From the NCBI RefSeq assembly GCF_019249655.2, contig NZ_CP137557.1:2947001-3011000 (forward strand): a stretch of DNA of 64,000 bases. Reading direction: 5' to 3'. Positions 1-8,956 of the stretch are shown piece after piece. Source of the stretch: Segatella copri. Its GTDB lineage: Bacteria; Bacteroidota; Bacteroidia; Bacteroidales; Bacteroidaceae. The position numbers and the translations under genes are program-made. How positions within the stretch are numbered: the first letter of the stretch is position 1; the number at the start of each line of letters is the position of its first letter. The notes beneath the pieces are model-generated. The model did not search any database, was not told where the DNA came from, and worked only from the letters and a program-made list of their open reading frames with translations.

Positions 1-1116
1 AGCCTCTTCCATCTTGCCGAAATGTTCACCTTCAAGGACAGTATGGTGGAATGCGGAGCACTGCGCAAGAGTCACTACCTCATCAAGGAGCACCTCTGCC
101 CTAAGTGCAACCACAGCCATCTGCTCTACACAGAGTGCTGCCCAAACTGCGGCAGCTCTAATTTGAAGATTCAGAACATCATCCACCACTTCTCCTGCGC
201 CAACGTGGCTCCGGAAAGTGCCTATAATGTGGGTGGTATGCTCATCTGCCCGAAGTGTCACAAGAAGCTGCGCCACATCGGTGTGGACTACGAACGTCCG
301 GCGGTGATCTACTCCTGCAACGACTGCGAGAGTTCGTTCACCACCCCACTCACCAAGGCCACCTGCTGCTACTGCCAGAGCACCTATCCGGTGAACGCAC
401 TGGTGCCGCGAGATGTGGTAGACTATGAGATAACGGAAGAAGGAATCCGTATGCTGACAAAGACTGGACTCATGTTCAGCAACATGTCGAACACATACGA
501 TAACTATATGGAATACTCGCTGCTGATCAACCGCCTGCGCCGCCAGTTGCTGGAGACATACCGCAAGGACGAGCTGACCGTGATGGTGGGTAAGATATGG
601 ATACTCGACAAGAACCAGGAGACGGTGAGAATCAAGGAGTCTATCCAGGCTCAGTTATGCCGCCTCTTCAACAGTCACAAGGTATCCTACAACAACAACA
701 TCTTCTACGTCACCTTCATGGCGTTCGACGACATGAGCGTGGAAGCGGCACAGCAACAGCTGAGCAAGGAGATGTCGAAGGCCATCCGCAAGATTGCTAC
801 CGACATAGAACCGGAACAGATAGTATGCTGCGTGCTGAGCACGAAGAGAGCACTGACCAGCGGACAATATGAAGACTTCTTTAACCAGATGAGCTTTATA
901 GAGCTGACGCCGGATGACTACTGCGGCTACGCAGAATCGCCAATATCGGAAGAAGAGGAAGTGAAACCACAACAGGAAACACTCGACCTCACTCCGAAGG
1001 AAGACGACAAGATCATGAAGCGCGTGAAACTCTACAAGCAGCTGGTAGCCGTGCTCATCCTCATCGCCGGCGTACTGATACTGCTTTCCATCCTGACGCT
1101 CACCGTGCTGAGATAA
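1..1116 (+). CDS. TackOD1-like zinc-ribbon membrane protein, 5'-truncated by window edge
   Basis: The reading frame is open to the first base, so the true start is probably left of the window; the first internal ATG is at 22. From that ATG there are at least five CxxC pairs in the first 120 residues (for example CPKC, CPNC, CPKC, CNDC, CCYC), typical of tandem zinc ribbons. The phrases HHFSCANVAPES and GVDYERP resemble the TackOD1 metal-binding domain as I remember it. A central 180-residue region without recognised motifs is followed by an acidic linker and one C-terminal membrane helix (about residues 338-362), so the protein looks tail-anchored with a cytoplasmic body. It ends 27 bp before a processive glycosyltransferase, which suggests a role in controlling polysaccharide synthesis. 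That role is inferred. Confidence 0.6.
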   Translation, partial: SLFHLAEMFTFKDSMVECGALRKSHYLIKEHLCPKCNHSHLLYTECCPNCGSSNLKIQNIIHHFSCANVAPESAYNVGGMLICPKCHKKLRHIGVDYERPAVIYSCNDCESSFTTPLTKATCCYCQSTYPVNALVPRDVVDYEITEEGIRMLTKTGLMFSNMSNTYDNYMEYSLLINRLRRQLLETYRKDELTVMVGKIWILDKNQETVRIKESIQAQLCRLFNSHKVSYNNNIFYVTFMAFDDMSVEAAQQQLSKEMSKAIRKIATDIEPEQIVCCVLSTKRALTSGQYEDFFNQMSFIELTPDDYCGYAESPISEEEEVKPQQETLDLTPKEDDKIMKRVKLYKQLVAVLILIAGVLILLSILTLTVLR

Positions 1117-1143
1117 GCAAACAGAAGAAAGGGAACTACGCCT

Positions 1144-2460
1144 ATGTTTAACATTGCAGAAAACTTGAACCACTTCTGGGACTGGATATCGACACTCTCG
1201 CTGTCGAGCATCGTGAGCACCTACTGGTTTCTCTTCTACATCGAGATGCCTAGATACTACATCCTGGAATACCTGGTGATCTTCTGGCGACTGATGGACA
1301 GGAACAAGAGAGAAAAGGAAAATGAGATTGCTAAGTTCTATCTCTACCGAGAGAATCCCCTCATCAGCATCCTGGTACCGGGAAAGAACGAAGGCAAGAA
1401 CATCTATAAGATGGTGAAGTCGCTGAACGAGCAGACCTACCGGAACTACGAAATCATCGTGGTGGACGACGGTAGCGACGACGACACCAAACTGATATGC
1501 ACCGACCTGTATCGTGCGAAACTCATTACGCACTATCTGCGACTGGAAACCCGTGGCGGAAAGGCAGCAGCCAGCAACTACGGAGCCTACATGGCAAGGG
1601 GCAAATACATCGTGAGCCTCGACGCCGACTCCTCGCTCGACCGCGATGCCCTGGAGAAAGTGCTCATCCCATTCTATCTGGATGGAGAGGTGAAAGCCGT
1701 GGGTGGATGCATTGAGGTGAGAAACTACAAGGCTACCATCTGCTCGTCGCTGCAGGCTTTTGAATACCTGAAGCGAATACAGGTGGGACGCATCGTGACC
1801 AGCGAACTGGGCATCTACCATATCATTTCGGGAGCCTTCGGCGCTTTCGAGACGCAGACGCTCAAGGAGGTGGGATACTGGGATATAGGACCGGGACTCG
1901 ACGGCGACCTGACGCAGAAGATAAGAAAGGCAGGCTACAAGGTGAAATTCGTGGAGGATGCCATCTGCATGACCAACGTGCCTACCAAATGGTACAAGCT
2001 CTATCACCAGAGAATAAGATGGTCGCGATCGCTCGTGAGATTCCGCCTGCGCAAGCACATCGACATCCTGCTGCCTACCAAGAACTGGAGCATCCTGAAC
2101 TGGATATCCAACATGGAGAGCGTGATGTTCGACTGCTTCCTCAACTTCCTGTGGCTGTGGTATATCATCAACCTGGCGATTACCTTCAACACACACATCG
2201 TGGAGGTGCTGGCTCTGGGCTACTTTATCCGAGTATGCTTCTCGCAGTTTGCCTTCCTGCTGGTGCTTCTGGTAACGGAAAGAAAGAAGACGGCACTGTT
2301 CCTCTACAGGTTCACGCCGCTGATGTCGCCATACACAGGTTACTTCCTGCGCTTTGCCCGACTCTCGGCACATCTGCAGGAGCTGTTCTTCAGAACATCC
2401 TACAAGGATGCCTGGAATCCGAAAAAGACCTCCCGCTATGCTCAGCTGGAAGGTATCTAA
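1144..2460 (+). CDS. processive family 2 glycosyltransferase (membrane)
   Basis: 438 residues. A membrane segment near residues 20-48 is followed by a GT-A domain with ISILVPGKNEG, the nucleotide-binding DDGSDDD (about 108-114), the metal-binding DAD (160-162), a putative catalytic D in GLDGDL (about 253-255) and QRIRW (289-293), the Q/RxxRW signature of processive enzymes such as PgaC, NodC and hyaluronan synthases. At least two further hydrophobic segments follow at about 335-385. It should polymerise a UDP-sugar at the inner membrane and extrude the chain. The next gene makes a uronic-acid-type nucleotide sugar, so the polymer may be acidic; the exact sugar cannot be read from sequence. 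Confidence 0.85.
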   Translation: MFNIAENLNHFWDWISTLSLSSIVSTYWFLFYIEMPRYYILEYLVIFWRLMDRNKREKENEIAKFYLYRENPLISILVPGKNEGKNIYKMVKSLNEQTYRNYEIIVVDDGSDDDTKLICTDLYRAKLITHYLRLETRGGKAAASNYGAYMARGKYIVSLDADSSLDRDALEKVLIPFYLDGEVKAVGGCIEVRNYKATICSSLQAFEYLKRIQVGRIVTSELGIYHIISGAFGAFETQTLKEVGYWDIGPGLDGDLTQKIRKAGYKVKFVEDAICMTNVPTKWYKLYHQRIRWSRSLVRFRLRKHIDILLPTKNWSILNWISNMESVMFDCFLNFLWLWYIINLAITFNTHIVEVLALGYFIRVCFSQFAFLLVLLVTERKKTALFLYRFTPLMSPYTGYFLRFARLSAHLQELFFRTSYKDAWNPKKTSRYAQLEGI

Positions 2461-2471
2461 GGTTTACTGAC

Positions 2472-2516
2472 CTGGGAAACGGATGACAGGGAAACGGACG
2501 TCTGGGAAATGAAAAT
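2472..2516 (+). repeat. three near-identical 15-bp tandem units
   Basis: Units beginning at 2472, 2487 and 2502 share the core GGGAAACGGA (last copy degenerate, GGGAAATGAA). They fill the gap between the glycosyltransferase stop and the dehydrogenase start. No hairpin or promoter box was seen here. Confidence 0.5.
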
Positions 2517-2553
2517 CAAAATAGAAATTAAACAATTAATAAAACGATATTAT

Positions 2554-3810
2554 ATGATAAACAAATCTTTTGAGTTTAAGATAGGAGTAATAGGATTGGG
2601 TTATGTGGGTACCCCCCTTGCCTGCTTATTCTCAAAGAAATATGAGACATGGGGTTACGACATCAATGCCGCCAAGGTGAATAAACTCGCCAACAAGCAA
2701 ATGTCTGACAACAAGCAACTGTCGAAGGCTTTGGCTCACGGGCTGAAGTTGACGAGCGATATAGAAAACCTCAGAGCCTGCAACGTGTATATCATCGCAG
2801 TGCCAACGCCCGTCAACAAGTCGAACAAGCCAGACATCAGCTGCGTAAGAAATGCCACACGCTCCGTGGGCAGCATTCTGAAGGAAGGCGACATCGTGGT
2901 ATACGAATCAACCGTATATCCGGGACTCACCGAAGAAGTATGCGCCCCACTGCTTGAGGCAACCTCAGGACTAAAACTTAACCAGAGTTTCTACGTTGGT
3001 TTCTCACCAGAGCGCATCAATCCGGGCGACACGGTGCACACCATCGAGAACATTGTGAAGGTAACCAGCGGTTCTACCCCTGAGGCAGCCGCGATTATCG
3101 ACAGTCTCTATGCTTCGGTACTTACCCACGGCACCCACAAGGCGCCAAGTATCAGGGTGGCAGAGGCCTGCAAACTGATGGAAAACTGCCAGCGCGACGT
3201 GCAAATAGCCTTCTTCAACGAGATGGAGAAAATCTTCGACAAGATGGGCATCAGCATTGAGGACGTAACGGAAGCGGCAAAGACCAAATGGAACTTCGTT
3301 CCTGCCACACCGGGACTGGTGGGCGGCCATTGCATCGCCGTGGATCCTTACTACCTCATCAACAAGGCACAGGAGGTGGATGTGGTTCCGTCACTCCTCT
3401 CTACGGCACGCGAGGTGAACGAGCAGATGGCGGTTTGGATGGCGGGTAAGATCAAGAGTGCCTGCGAGAACAGAAAGTTCGTGGCTCCCGAGACCAACGT
3501 GCTGATTCTGGGCTTCTCTTTCAAGCCCGACAGCGACGACATCCGCAACACCAAGGTGGCTGACCTCTACATCAACCTGGTGGGAGCCGGCTACAAGACG
3601 ACCCTCTACGACCCATTGGTAGACAGAGACGAAGTAAAAGAAGAATACGGAATTAAAGTAACCGGCGACGAGGCAGTGCTCAACAAGCAGTATCAGATTG
3701 TCGTAATCGGTACAAATCATAAGATATTTAATAACATAGACATGAGTAAGATTCTCACAGACAAGGGTTTCATTTGCGATATCTATGGAATTCATAAAGC
3801 GAGAACTTAG
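2554..3810 (+). CDS. UDP-N-acetyl-hexosamine / nucleotide-sugar 6-dehydrogenase (TviB/WecC type)
   Basis: 418 residues from ATG 2554; an in-frame ATG at 2509 would add 15 lysine/isoleucine-rich residues ahead of the Rossmann fold and is less likely. GVIGLGYVGTPLA is the NAD-binding glycine motif. GGHCIAVDPYYL carries the catalytic Cys, and ILGFSFKPDSDDIRNT is the C-terminal UDP-sugar-binding signature. The family oxidises the C6 hydroxyl of a UDP-sugar to a uronate in two NAD-dependent steps. The sequence resembles the TviB branch (UDP-GlcNAc/GalNAc) more than UDP-glucose dehydrogenase, but substrate is not certain. It lies directly downstream of the glycosyltransferase and probably supplies its precursor. 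Confidence 0.85.
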   Translation: MINKSFEFKIGVIGLGYVGTPLACLFSKKYETWGYDINAAKVNKLANKQMSDNKQLSKALAHGLKLTSDIENLRACNVYIIAVPTPVNKSNKPDISCVRNATRSVGSILKEGDIVVYESTVYPGLTEEVCAPLLEATSGLKLNQSFYVGFSPERINPGDTVHTIENIVKVTSGSTPEAAAIIDSLYASVLTHGTHKAPSIRVAEACKLMENCQRDVQIAFFNEMEKIFDKMGISIEDVTEAAKTKWNFVPATPGLVGGHCIAVDPYYLINKAQEVDVVPSLLSTAREVNEQMAVWMAGKIKSACENRKFVAPETNVLILGFSFKPDSDDIRNTKVADLYINLVGAGYKTTLYDPLVDRDEVKEEYGIKVTGDEAVLNKQYQIVVIGTNHKIFNNIDMSKILTDKGFICDIYGIHKART

Positions 3811-3841
3811 GCATGCCCTAAAAAACGAGAACTAAAATAGC

Positions 3842-4318
3842 ATGAGTATGAGTAAGTGTAGAGTTTTAATAGTAGATGATATTGCTGAAAACATAGCACA
3901 AATGGTGAATATGCTCAGCAATCTGGACATCGAAATCAAGAAAGCCTACGGTGGCAAGGAAGCCATCCAGCTGGTAGAAACCTTCAGACCTAACATCATC
4001 TTGCTCGACTTGATGATGCCAGAAGTTAATGGTTGGGATGTAATTGAGCATGTAAGAGCCCGTTACGACAAGAATGAAATGATTATCATCATCACCTCCC
4101 TGCTCAGCAACAAGGACAACATTGATGAGTGTTACGAAATGGGTGTGAACGACTATGTGTCCAAGCCTATCATTCCGGGCCGCATCATCAGTTCGGTAGA
4201 GACCCAAATGCGAAATGTGAAGTATGCGGAATATGAGCCTAAGGCTGAGCAGCATCAGCTGAACACGACGAAGCCTGCATCAGTAGTAGAAATGGATTCA
4301 GTCAAGCATATTGGCTGA
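3842..4318 (+). CDS. stand-alone response-regulator receiver protein
   Basis: 158 residues. A CheY-like receiver occupies about residues 5-125: acidic pocket VDD near residue 11, phospho-acceptor D in IILLDLMMP (about residue 58), switch T/S in IIITSL, and the conserved K in VSKPI. About 30 C-terminal residues look disordered and carry no output domain. It sits 31 bp behind the sugar dehydrogenase and probably shares its transcript, so it may regulate the polysaccharide machinery by protein contact. No histidine kinase is next to it. Confidence 0.85.
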   Translation: MSMSKCRVLIVDDIAENIAQMVNMLSNLDIEIKKAYGGKEAIQLVETFRPNIILLDLMMPEVNGWDVIEHVRARYDKNEMIIIITSLLSNKDNIDECYEMGVNDYVSKPIIPGRIISSVETQMRNVKYAEYEPKAEQHQLNTTKPASVVEMDSVKHIG

Positions 4319-4329
4319 ATCCATTGAAA

Positions 4330-5052
4330 TTATTTCTGAAGTATCGCATTAGCATGATCAATGCGATCTTTTGAAGGAGACTCTATCCCTTGCAAAGGGT
4401 AAGGGATACCGAGTTTCTCGTACTTATATACACCCAGTGTATGATAAGGCAGGATATCTATGCGCTCAATGTTGGTGAGCGTATCGAGGAAACTGCGCAG
4501 CTGCTGCAGATATTCATCCTTATCCGTGATGCCTGGAATCAGGACATGACGAATCCATACCGGCTTGTGTATATCGCTGAGATAGCGGGCACAATCGAGT
4601 ATGTTCTTATTGCTATGAAGCGTCAGCTTGCGATGCTCTTCATCATTGATATGCTTGATATCAAGAAGAACGGTATCGGTTACGGCCATCAGACGCTCGA
4701 ATTTCTCAAACATCTCCCCTTCTTTCCTAAAGGGTTGAGCCGAGGTATCAAGACAGGTGTTGATGCCGCGCTGATGGGCTTTCTCGAAAAGTTCGATGAG
4801 AAAGTCTATCTGCATCAGGGCTTCTCCGCCGCTCACGGTGATGCCGCCCTTGTCTCCCCAATAACTCTTGAATCGCTCTGCCTTATCCAGCAGGTCATCG
4901 GCACTCCACTCTTCTCCTACCCCCGTCTTCCAGGAATCCGGGTTGTGGCAGAACTGGCAGCGCATGGGACAACCTTGCAGAAAGATCAAAAATCGGATGC
5001 CTGGTCCATCTACTGAACCAAAGCTCTCTATGCTGTGAACAAATCCCTTCAT
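4330..5052 (-). CDS. pflA: pyruvate formate-lyase activating enzyme
   Basis: 240 residues, radical SAM. The CPMRCQFC motif near residues 29-36 (CxxxCxxC) binds the 4Fe-4S cluster; HNPDSW and VTVSGGEAL-type GGE motifs follow. It abstracts hydrogen from the conserved glycine of PflB to create the glycyl radical under anoxic conditions. The start codon overlaps the stop of a 35-residue membrane peptide in an ATGA-type arrangement, so translation is probably coupled. PflB, its target, lies about 600 bp upstream on the same strand but behind its own terminator, with the small-protein promoter between them. Confidence 0.95.
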   Translation of the reverse strand: MKGFVHSIESFGSVDGPGIRFLIFLQGCPMRCQFCHNPDSWKTGVGEEWSADDLLDKAERFKSYWGDKGGITVSGGEALMQIDFLIELFEKAHQRGINTCLDTSAQPFRKEGEMFEKFERLMAVTDTVLLDIKHINDEEHRKLTLHSNKNILDCARYLSDIHKPVWIRHVLIPGITDKDEYLQQLRSFLDTLTNIERIDILPYHTLGVYKYEKLGIPYPLQGIESPSKDRIDHANAILQK

Positions 5053-5156
5053 GCGCCAGCTTCAGTTTTTTCTTGTTTGTGGATTATATAAACAAGAGTT
5101 AAACATGCTCCGCAAATCAAAAAAGTTACGGCACCTAAAAAATAAATCAGTCCCAT
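5049..5156 (-). CDS. 35-residue single-pass membrane peptide upstream of pflA
   Basis: Reading the minus strand from ATG 5156 gives MGLIYFLGAV followed by a hydrophobic stretch to about residue 25, then the charged tail HKQEKTE. The stop TGA overlaps the pflA start by 4 bases, which strongly suggests that it is translated and coupled to pflA. No family is recognised. It is the third of three tiny membrane proteins in a row (5295-5522, 5206-5292, this one). It may anchor or modulate a membrane complex; function is unknown. Confidence 0.55.
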   Translation of the reverse strand: MGLIYFLGAVTFLICGACLTLVYIIHKQEKTEAGA

Positions 5157-5205
5157 ATTATTTTATCTTTTTAGAAATGATTAAAAACAAGAAGCCCATT
5201 TAAGC

Positions 5206-5292
5206 CTACATTTTACGATAATCATTATAAGCCCATAGGGTAAAAGCACCAGCAAGCAGAGCAAAAAATCCCATAAACATTAATAGTTCCAT
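5206..5292 (-). CDS. 28-residue membrane peptide
   Basis: ATG at 5292 on the minus strand gives MELLMFMGFFALLAG, one membrane helix, and ends WAYNDYRKM. It begins 3 bases after the stop of the preceding 75-residue protein, inside the leader GAAAGGAAAATAAAT. The same leader stands before the small protein at 47986-48111. The shared leader, the helix and the positive C-terminal end argue for a real peptide. Function unknown. Confidence 0.5.
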   Translation of the reverse strand: MELLMFMGFFALLAGAFTLWAYNDYRKM

Positions 5293-5294
5293 AT

Positions 5295-5522
5295 TTATTT
5301 TCCTTTCTTTTTTTTATCTTTAGACATTAATATTAAAAAGAATCCAAATACAGCAAGAAACATTGTTATGAGAGCACCAAAAACTAAAAGTTTCCCTGTA
5401 TCTATATCCTTTTTCATGATACTTGCCAAGATGATACCACCAAATATTAGTTTGGCTAAATCCAGGCAAAACTTTCCTCCTTCACTCCAAAGAGTTGTTT
5501 TTTGTTCTATATTCAATTTCAT
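5295..5522 (-). CDS. 75-residue two-helix membrane protein
   Basis: Starts MKLNIEQKTTLWSEGG, with two hydrophobic segments (about residues 22-35 and 44-66) and a lysine-rich end KDKKKKGK. No family is recognised. A promoter box (TAATTTTG at 5527-5534, minus strand) ends only 4 bases before the ATG, so the message may be almost leaderless. It is the first gene of a four-gene unit ending with pflA. Confidence 0.6.
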   Translation of the reverse strand: MKLNIEQKTTLWSEGGKFCLDLAKLIFGGIILASIMKKDIDTGKLLVFGALITMFLAVFGFFLILMSKDKKKKGK

Positions 5523-5526
5523 ACTG

Positions 5527-5534
5527 CAAAATTA
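5527..5534 (-). promoter_or_regulatory. -7 box for the small-protein/pflA unit
   Basis: TAATTTTG on the minus strand matches TAnnTTTG. A convincing -33 element was not seen. The expected transcription start falls at or within a few bases of ATG 5522. Confidence 0.55.
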
Positions 5535-5580
5535 GTAAAATAATCAATATCTTGTTCTATTTTGCAGTTAAATAAGCTAA

Positions 5581-5623
5581 ATTGCCCGCTAAATATCCTC
5601 GGAAAGAAAATCTAGCGGGCAAT
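5581..5623 (-). terminator. hairpin downstream of pflB
   Basis: Perfect 11-bp inverted repeat ATTGCCCGCTA / TAGCGGGCAAT with a 21-base loop, 53 bp past the pflB stop. On the minus strand the run following it is only modestly U-rich. Confidence 0.55.
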
Positions 5624-5675
5624 CTATATGTTACAAAGAGACAAGAGAATTCTTCCCTCTTCATTCTTCACTTCC

Positions 5676-7925
5676 TTAGAGTCTCTCGTGAGCCTGACGA
5701 GCGATTACGTCGAGCTGCTGCTCGCGTGTCAAGTCGATGAACTTAACTGCGTAACCACTTACACGGATGGTGAAGTTCTGGTACTCTTCCTTCTCTGGGT
5801 GCTCCATCGCATCCTTGAGCTTGTCGATACCGAATACGTTCACGTTCAGGTGGTGAGAACCCTGGTTGAAGTAACCATCCAATACACCTACCAATGTCTG
5901 GGCACGCTCCTCGTCGTTGTGGCCGAGAGCACCTGGACTGATGGTCTGAGTATTAGAGATACCATCGAGGGCATACTCGTATGGCAACTTAGCTACTGAG
6001 TTCAATGAAGCCAAAAGACCATTCTTCTCTGCACCGTAAGATGGGTTAGCACCTGGAGCCAAAGGAGCACCGGCTGGACGACCATCAGGCATATTGCTGG
6101 TGAACTTACCGTATACTACATTTGATGTGATAGTCAAGATAGATGTAGTAGGCTCTGAATTGCGGTATGTATGATGCTTCTTGATCATGTTCATGAAGGT
6201 CTTGAGCAACCATACTGCAATCTCATCAGCACGCTCATCATCGTTACCGTAACGTGGGAAGTCGCCCTCGGTCTTGAAGCTGAGAGGGAAACCAGTCTCA
6301 TCACGGATGATGTTTACCTTGGCATACTTGATAGCTGAGATAGAGTCAACCACGTGGCTGAAACCAGCGATACCTGTAGCGAAAGTACGACGAACATCTG
6401 TATCGATGAGCGCCAACTCTGCTGCCTCGTAGAAGTACTTATCGTGCATGTAGTGGATGAGGTTCAATGTCTTCACATAAACGCCAGCCAACCAGTCCAT
6501 CATATCCATGAAACGTGGCATGAACTCATCGTATGTCAATACATCACCCTCAACGGCGCGATACTTAGGACCGCACTGCTCGCGTGTCTTTGAGTCAACA
6601 CCGCCAGAAACAGCGTAGGTCAAGCACTTAGCCAAGTTGGCACGGGCACCGAAGAACTGCATCTCCTTACCTGTCTGTGTAGCAGATACACAGCAGCAGA
6701 TGCTATAGTCGTCACCCCAAACTGGGCGCATTACATCGTCGTTCTCATACTGGATAGAGCTTGTCTTTACAGAGATGAGAGAAGCGTAGTGCTTGAATGA
6801 CTTTGGCAAGCGAGAGCTATAGAGTACAGTGAGGTTTGGCTCTGGTGAAGGACCCATGTTCTCCAATGTGTGGAGGAAACGGAAGTCGTTCTTGGTAACC
6901 ATTGAGCGGCCATCCTGACCCATACCACCTACTTCGAGAGTAGCCCAAACTGGGTCGCCAGTGAAGAGCTCGTTGTAAGAAGGGATGCGGGCGAACTTAA
7001 CCATACGGAACTTCATGACCAAGTGGTCGATGAGCTCCTGAGCCTCATCCTCTGTAAGAGTACCCTCGTTCAAGTCGCGCTGGATATAGATATCGAGGAA
7101 TGTAGAGATACGGCCTACAGACATCGCAGCACCATTCTGAGTCTTCACAGCTCCGAGGTAACCGAAGTACAACCACTGTACAGCCTCGCGAGCGTTCTTA
7201 GCAGGCTGGCTGATATCGTAGCCATACAACTGAGCCATCTCCTTCAAGCCCTTGAGAGCCTTGATCTGCATAGCAACCTCTTCACGAAGACGGATAACGT
7301 CGTCGATCATCTCACGGTCGCCCATGTTAGCGAGGTCGTTCTTCTTCTCCTCGATGAGGAAGTCGATACCATAGAGAGCTACACGACGGTAGTCACCTAC
7401 GATACGTCCACGACCGTATGTATCAGGAAGACCAGTAAGAATGTGGTTATGACGCACGAGCTTCATCTCTGGAGTGTAAGCATCAAACACGCCGTCGTTG
7501 TGAGTTTTGCAATACTTGTGGAAAATCTCATGCAACTTCTCTGATGGCTGGTAGCCGTATGTAGTACAAGCCTGCTCTGCCATCTTGATACCGCCGTATG
7601 GCATGAAGGCACGCTTCAAAGGCTTGTCGGTCTGCAGACCAACCACCTTCTCCAACTCCTTAGTACCCTCGCCGATGTAAGCAGCACCATAAGCTGTCAA
7701 TCCTGAAACCACCTCGGTCTCCATATCGAGCACACCACCCTTGGCACGCTCTTCCTTCTGGAGCTCCTTCAACATACCCCAAAGGGTATTGGTAGCCTGA
7801 GTAGGTTCTGCCAGGAACGACTCGTCGCCATCGTAGCTAGTATAGTTGTGCTGGATGAAATCGCGAAGATTTACCTCACTCTGCCACAAGTTTCCCTTGA
7901 AACCTCTCCATTCTGTTTTCATCAT
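5676..7925 (-). CDS. pflB: formate C-acetyltransferase (pyruvate formate-lyase)
   Basis: 749 residues, full length. It converts pyruvate and CoA to acetyl-CoA and formate in the cytoplasm during anaerobic growth. The catalytic cysteine run SICCC is at about 409-412 and the glycyl-radical motif RVSGYAVKF has its glycine at about 724. The first two codons are both Met, so the start could be 7925 or 7922. A promoter box lies about 120 bp upstream and a hairpin follows the gene. The formate product can be used by Fhs, encoded at 18657. Confidence 0.97.
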   Translation of the reverse strand: MMKTEWRGFKGNLWQSEVNLRDFIQHNYTSYDGDESFLAEPTQATNTLWGMLKELQKEERAKGGVLDMETEVVSGLTAYGAAYIGEGTKELEKVVGLQTDKPLKRAFMPYGGIKMAEQACTTYGYQPSEKLHEIFHKYCKTHNDGVFDAYTPEMKLVRHNHILTGLPDTYGRGRIVGDYRRVALYGIDFLIEEKKNDLANMGDREMIDDVIRLREEVAMQIKALKGLKEMAQLYGYDISQPAKNAREAVQWLYFGYLGAVKTQNGAAMSVGRISTFLDIYIQRDLNEGTLTEDEAQELIDHLVMKFRMVKFARIPSYNELFTGDPVWATLEVGGMGQDGRSMVTKNDFRFLHTLENMGPSPEPNLTVLYSSRLPKSFKHYASLISVKTSSIQYENDDVMRPVWGDDYSICCCVSATQTGKEMQFFGARANLAKCLTYAVSGGVDSKTREQCGPKYRAVEGDVLTYDEFMPRFMDMMDWLAGVYVKTLNLIHYMHDKYFYEAAELALIDTDVRRTFATGIAGFSHVVDSISAIKYAKVNIIRDETGFPLSFKTEGDFPRYGNDDERADEIAVWLLKTFMNMIKKHHTYRNSEPTTSILTITSNVVYGKFTSNMPDGRPAGAPLAPGANPSYGAEKNGLLASLNSVAKLPYEYALDGISNTQTISPGALGHNDEERAQTLVGVLDGYFNQGSHHLNVNVFGIDKLKDAMEHPEKEEYQNFTIRVSGYAVKFIDLTREQQLDVIARQAHERL

Positions 7926-8045
7926 TTTGATATCCTTATTTTATAAGTTAATAATATATTTATTTTGTACACACTGTTTTCTTCAAAGTCCTGCTGAATC
8001 TTTATACCTTTTGTCTATAAAATTCTGCTATCGTTATTTTCGATG

Positions 8046-8053
8046 CAAAGGTA
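8046..8053 (-). promoter_or_regulatory. pflB: -7 box for pflB
   Basis: TACCTTTG on the minus strand, about 120 bp before the pflB start, giving a long A/T-rich leader. No clear -33 box. Confidence 0.65.
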
Positions 8054-8169
8054 CTATAAAAAAACGGGAAAAGAGAAGAAAAACCAAAGATTTTTCACCT
8101 CTTTCCCCTAAAATCATCATTTATAAGTAGCATTTCTGCACAAAACAAATTGAATGTGCAATATGAATA

Positions 8170-8207
8170 TTACATTTGCTTCAAATTCTATGTTACATTT
8201 GCTTCAA
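8170..8207. repeat. 15-bp direct repeat at the pseudogene end
   Basis: TTACATTTGCTTCAA occurs at 8170-8184 and 8193-8207. The second copy covers the last codons and stop of the sensor-kinase remnant, so it may mark the deletion breakpoint. The rest of 7926-8203 holds only the pflB leader and promoter. Confidence 0.6.
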
Positions 8208-8659
8208 TTTCTTGAGATACTCTGATGAATCACTGCCAGCTTATGCTTCACAGCCTTCGAGATATCCGACGAATGAGAGATATCGTCGAGCGGTCCCAGG
8301 ATGAGCGTGAGCGGCGTGCGGAGCTCGTGGGTGATATTGGTGAAGAAGCGCAGACGCTCCTCGTTGAGTTTCTGCTCCTTCTCGTGGTTCACCTTCTCTG
8401 CCCTGAGCTGGTACTTGCCCGTGGCGGGATCCAACTGTTCCACACCCGCCCAATAGGTAGAAATCCAGAGTTTGCCATCCTCCGATTGCGTCATACTGGT
8501 AATATCGTTGGTAGCAATGCTGGCAGCATCCTTGGCATCATCTATCACGCAGTTCAGTTCGCTGCTCGAGATGCCCTGTCTGTCTCTCCGCTTATAATAA
8601 TTAAAGAAGCGGTTGCCATCAAAACGCCCTAAATCTGCCCAAAACGACTCAAAAATAAA
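8204..8659 (-). pseudogene. remnant of a hybrid two-component system sensor (propeller end plus HisKA)
   Basis: The frame is open from 8659 to 8204 with no suitable ATG at its beginning. It reads FWADLGRFDGNRFF, then KLWISTYWAGVEQLDP, which is regulator-propeller sequence. This joins to KVNHEKEQKLNEERLRFFTN and HELRTPLTLILGP, the HisKA phospho-acceptor region. It stops about 20 residues later. The propeller start, the Y_Y_Y domain, the membrane helix, HATPase, receiver and AraC domains are all missing, so this is a gene fragment. Such regulators usually control adjacent polysaccharide-degradation genes, and a GH30/GH35 pair follows immediately. Confidence 0.8.
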
Positions 8660-8713
8660 CTAAAAACGATACATAATCGTATTTTTGAGCGATTTGTTAC
8701 CTATTTTGAACGA
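8643..8713 (+). promoter_or_regulatory. phased ARCGA repeats upstream of the GH30 gene
   Basis: AACGA or AGCGA occurs at 8643, 8665, 8688 and 8709, spaced 22, 23 and 21 bp, that is about two helical turns each. The 8681-8700 segment matches 10591-10610 upstream of the GH35 gene at 17 of 20 bases. It could be a set of activator sites; no binding data exist here. Confidence 0.4.
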
Positions 8714-8743
8714 ATTATTTCCTCCTTTTTGCCCCAATCCATG

Positions 8744-8751
8744 TACCTTTG
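8744..8751 (+). promoter_or_regulatory. -7 box for the GH30 gene
   Basis: TACCTTTG, with no canonical -33, as expected for an activator-dependent promoter. The leader to the ATG is about 200 bases and contains the inverted repeat CTATTCAAA / TTTGAATAG (8805-8813 and 8843-8851). Confidence 0.6.
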
Positions 8752-8956
8752 CTGCCGAATTACAACAACATTTAGATTTTCAAAACTAACAATAACTAAA
8801 TCGACTATTCAAATTCGTTAAGATTCAAAAAAAGATTTATGTTTTGAATAGGTATTAGGAATCTGAAAGGAAAAAGACTGTTAGTAGGGATAACTTAACT
8901 ATAGACAACAACGACAAATACATAAATATAACGATAACAACAAATACATATTATAT

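Noticed and set aside
655..2373. Long 572-codon open frame on the minus strand
   Set aside because: It lies antisense to the zinc-ribbon and glycosyltransferase genes, which have clear family motifs; the translation shows no domain and is His/Val/Arg-rich as expected of a shadow frame.
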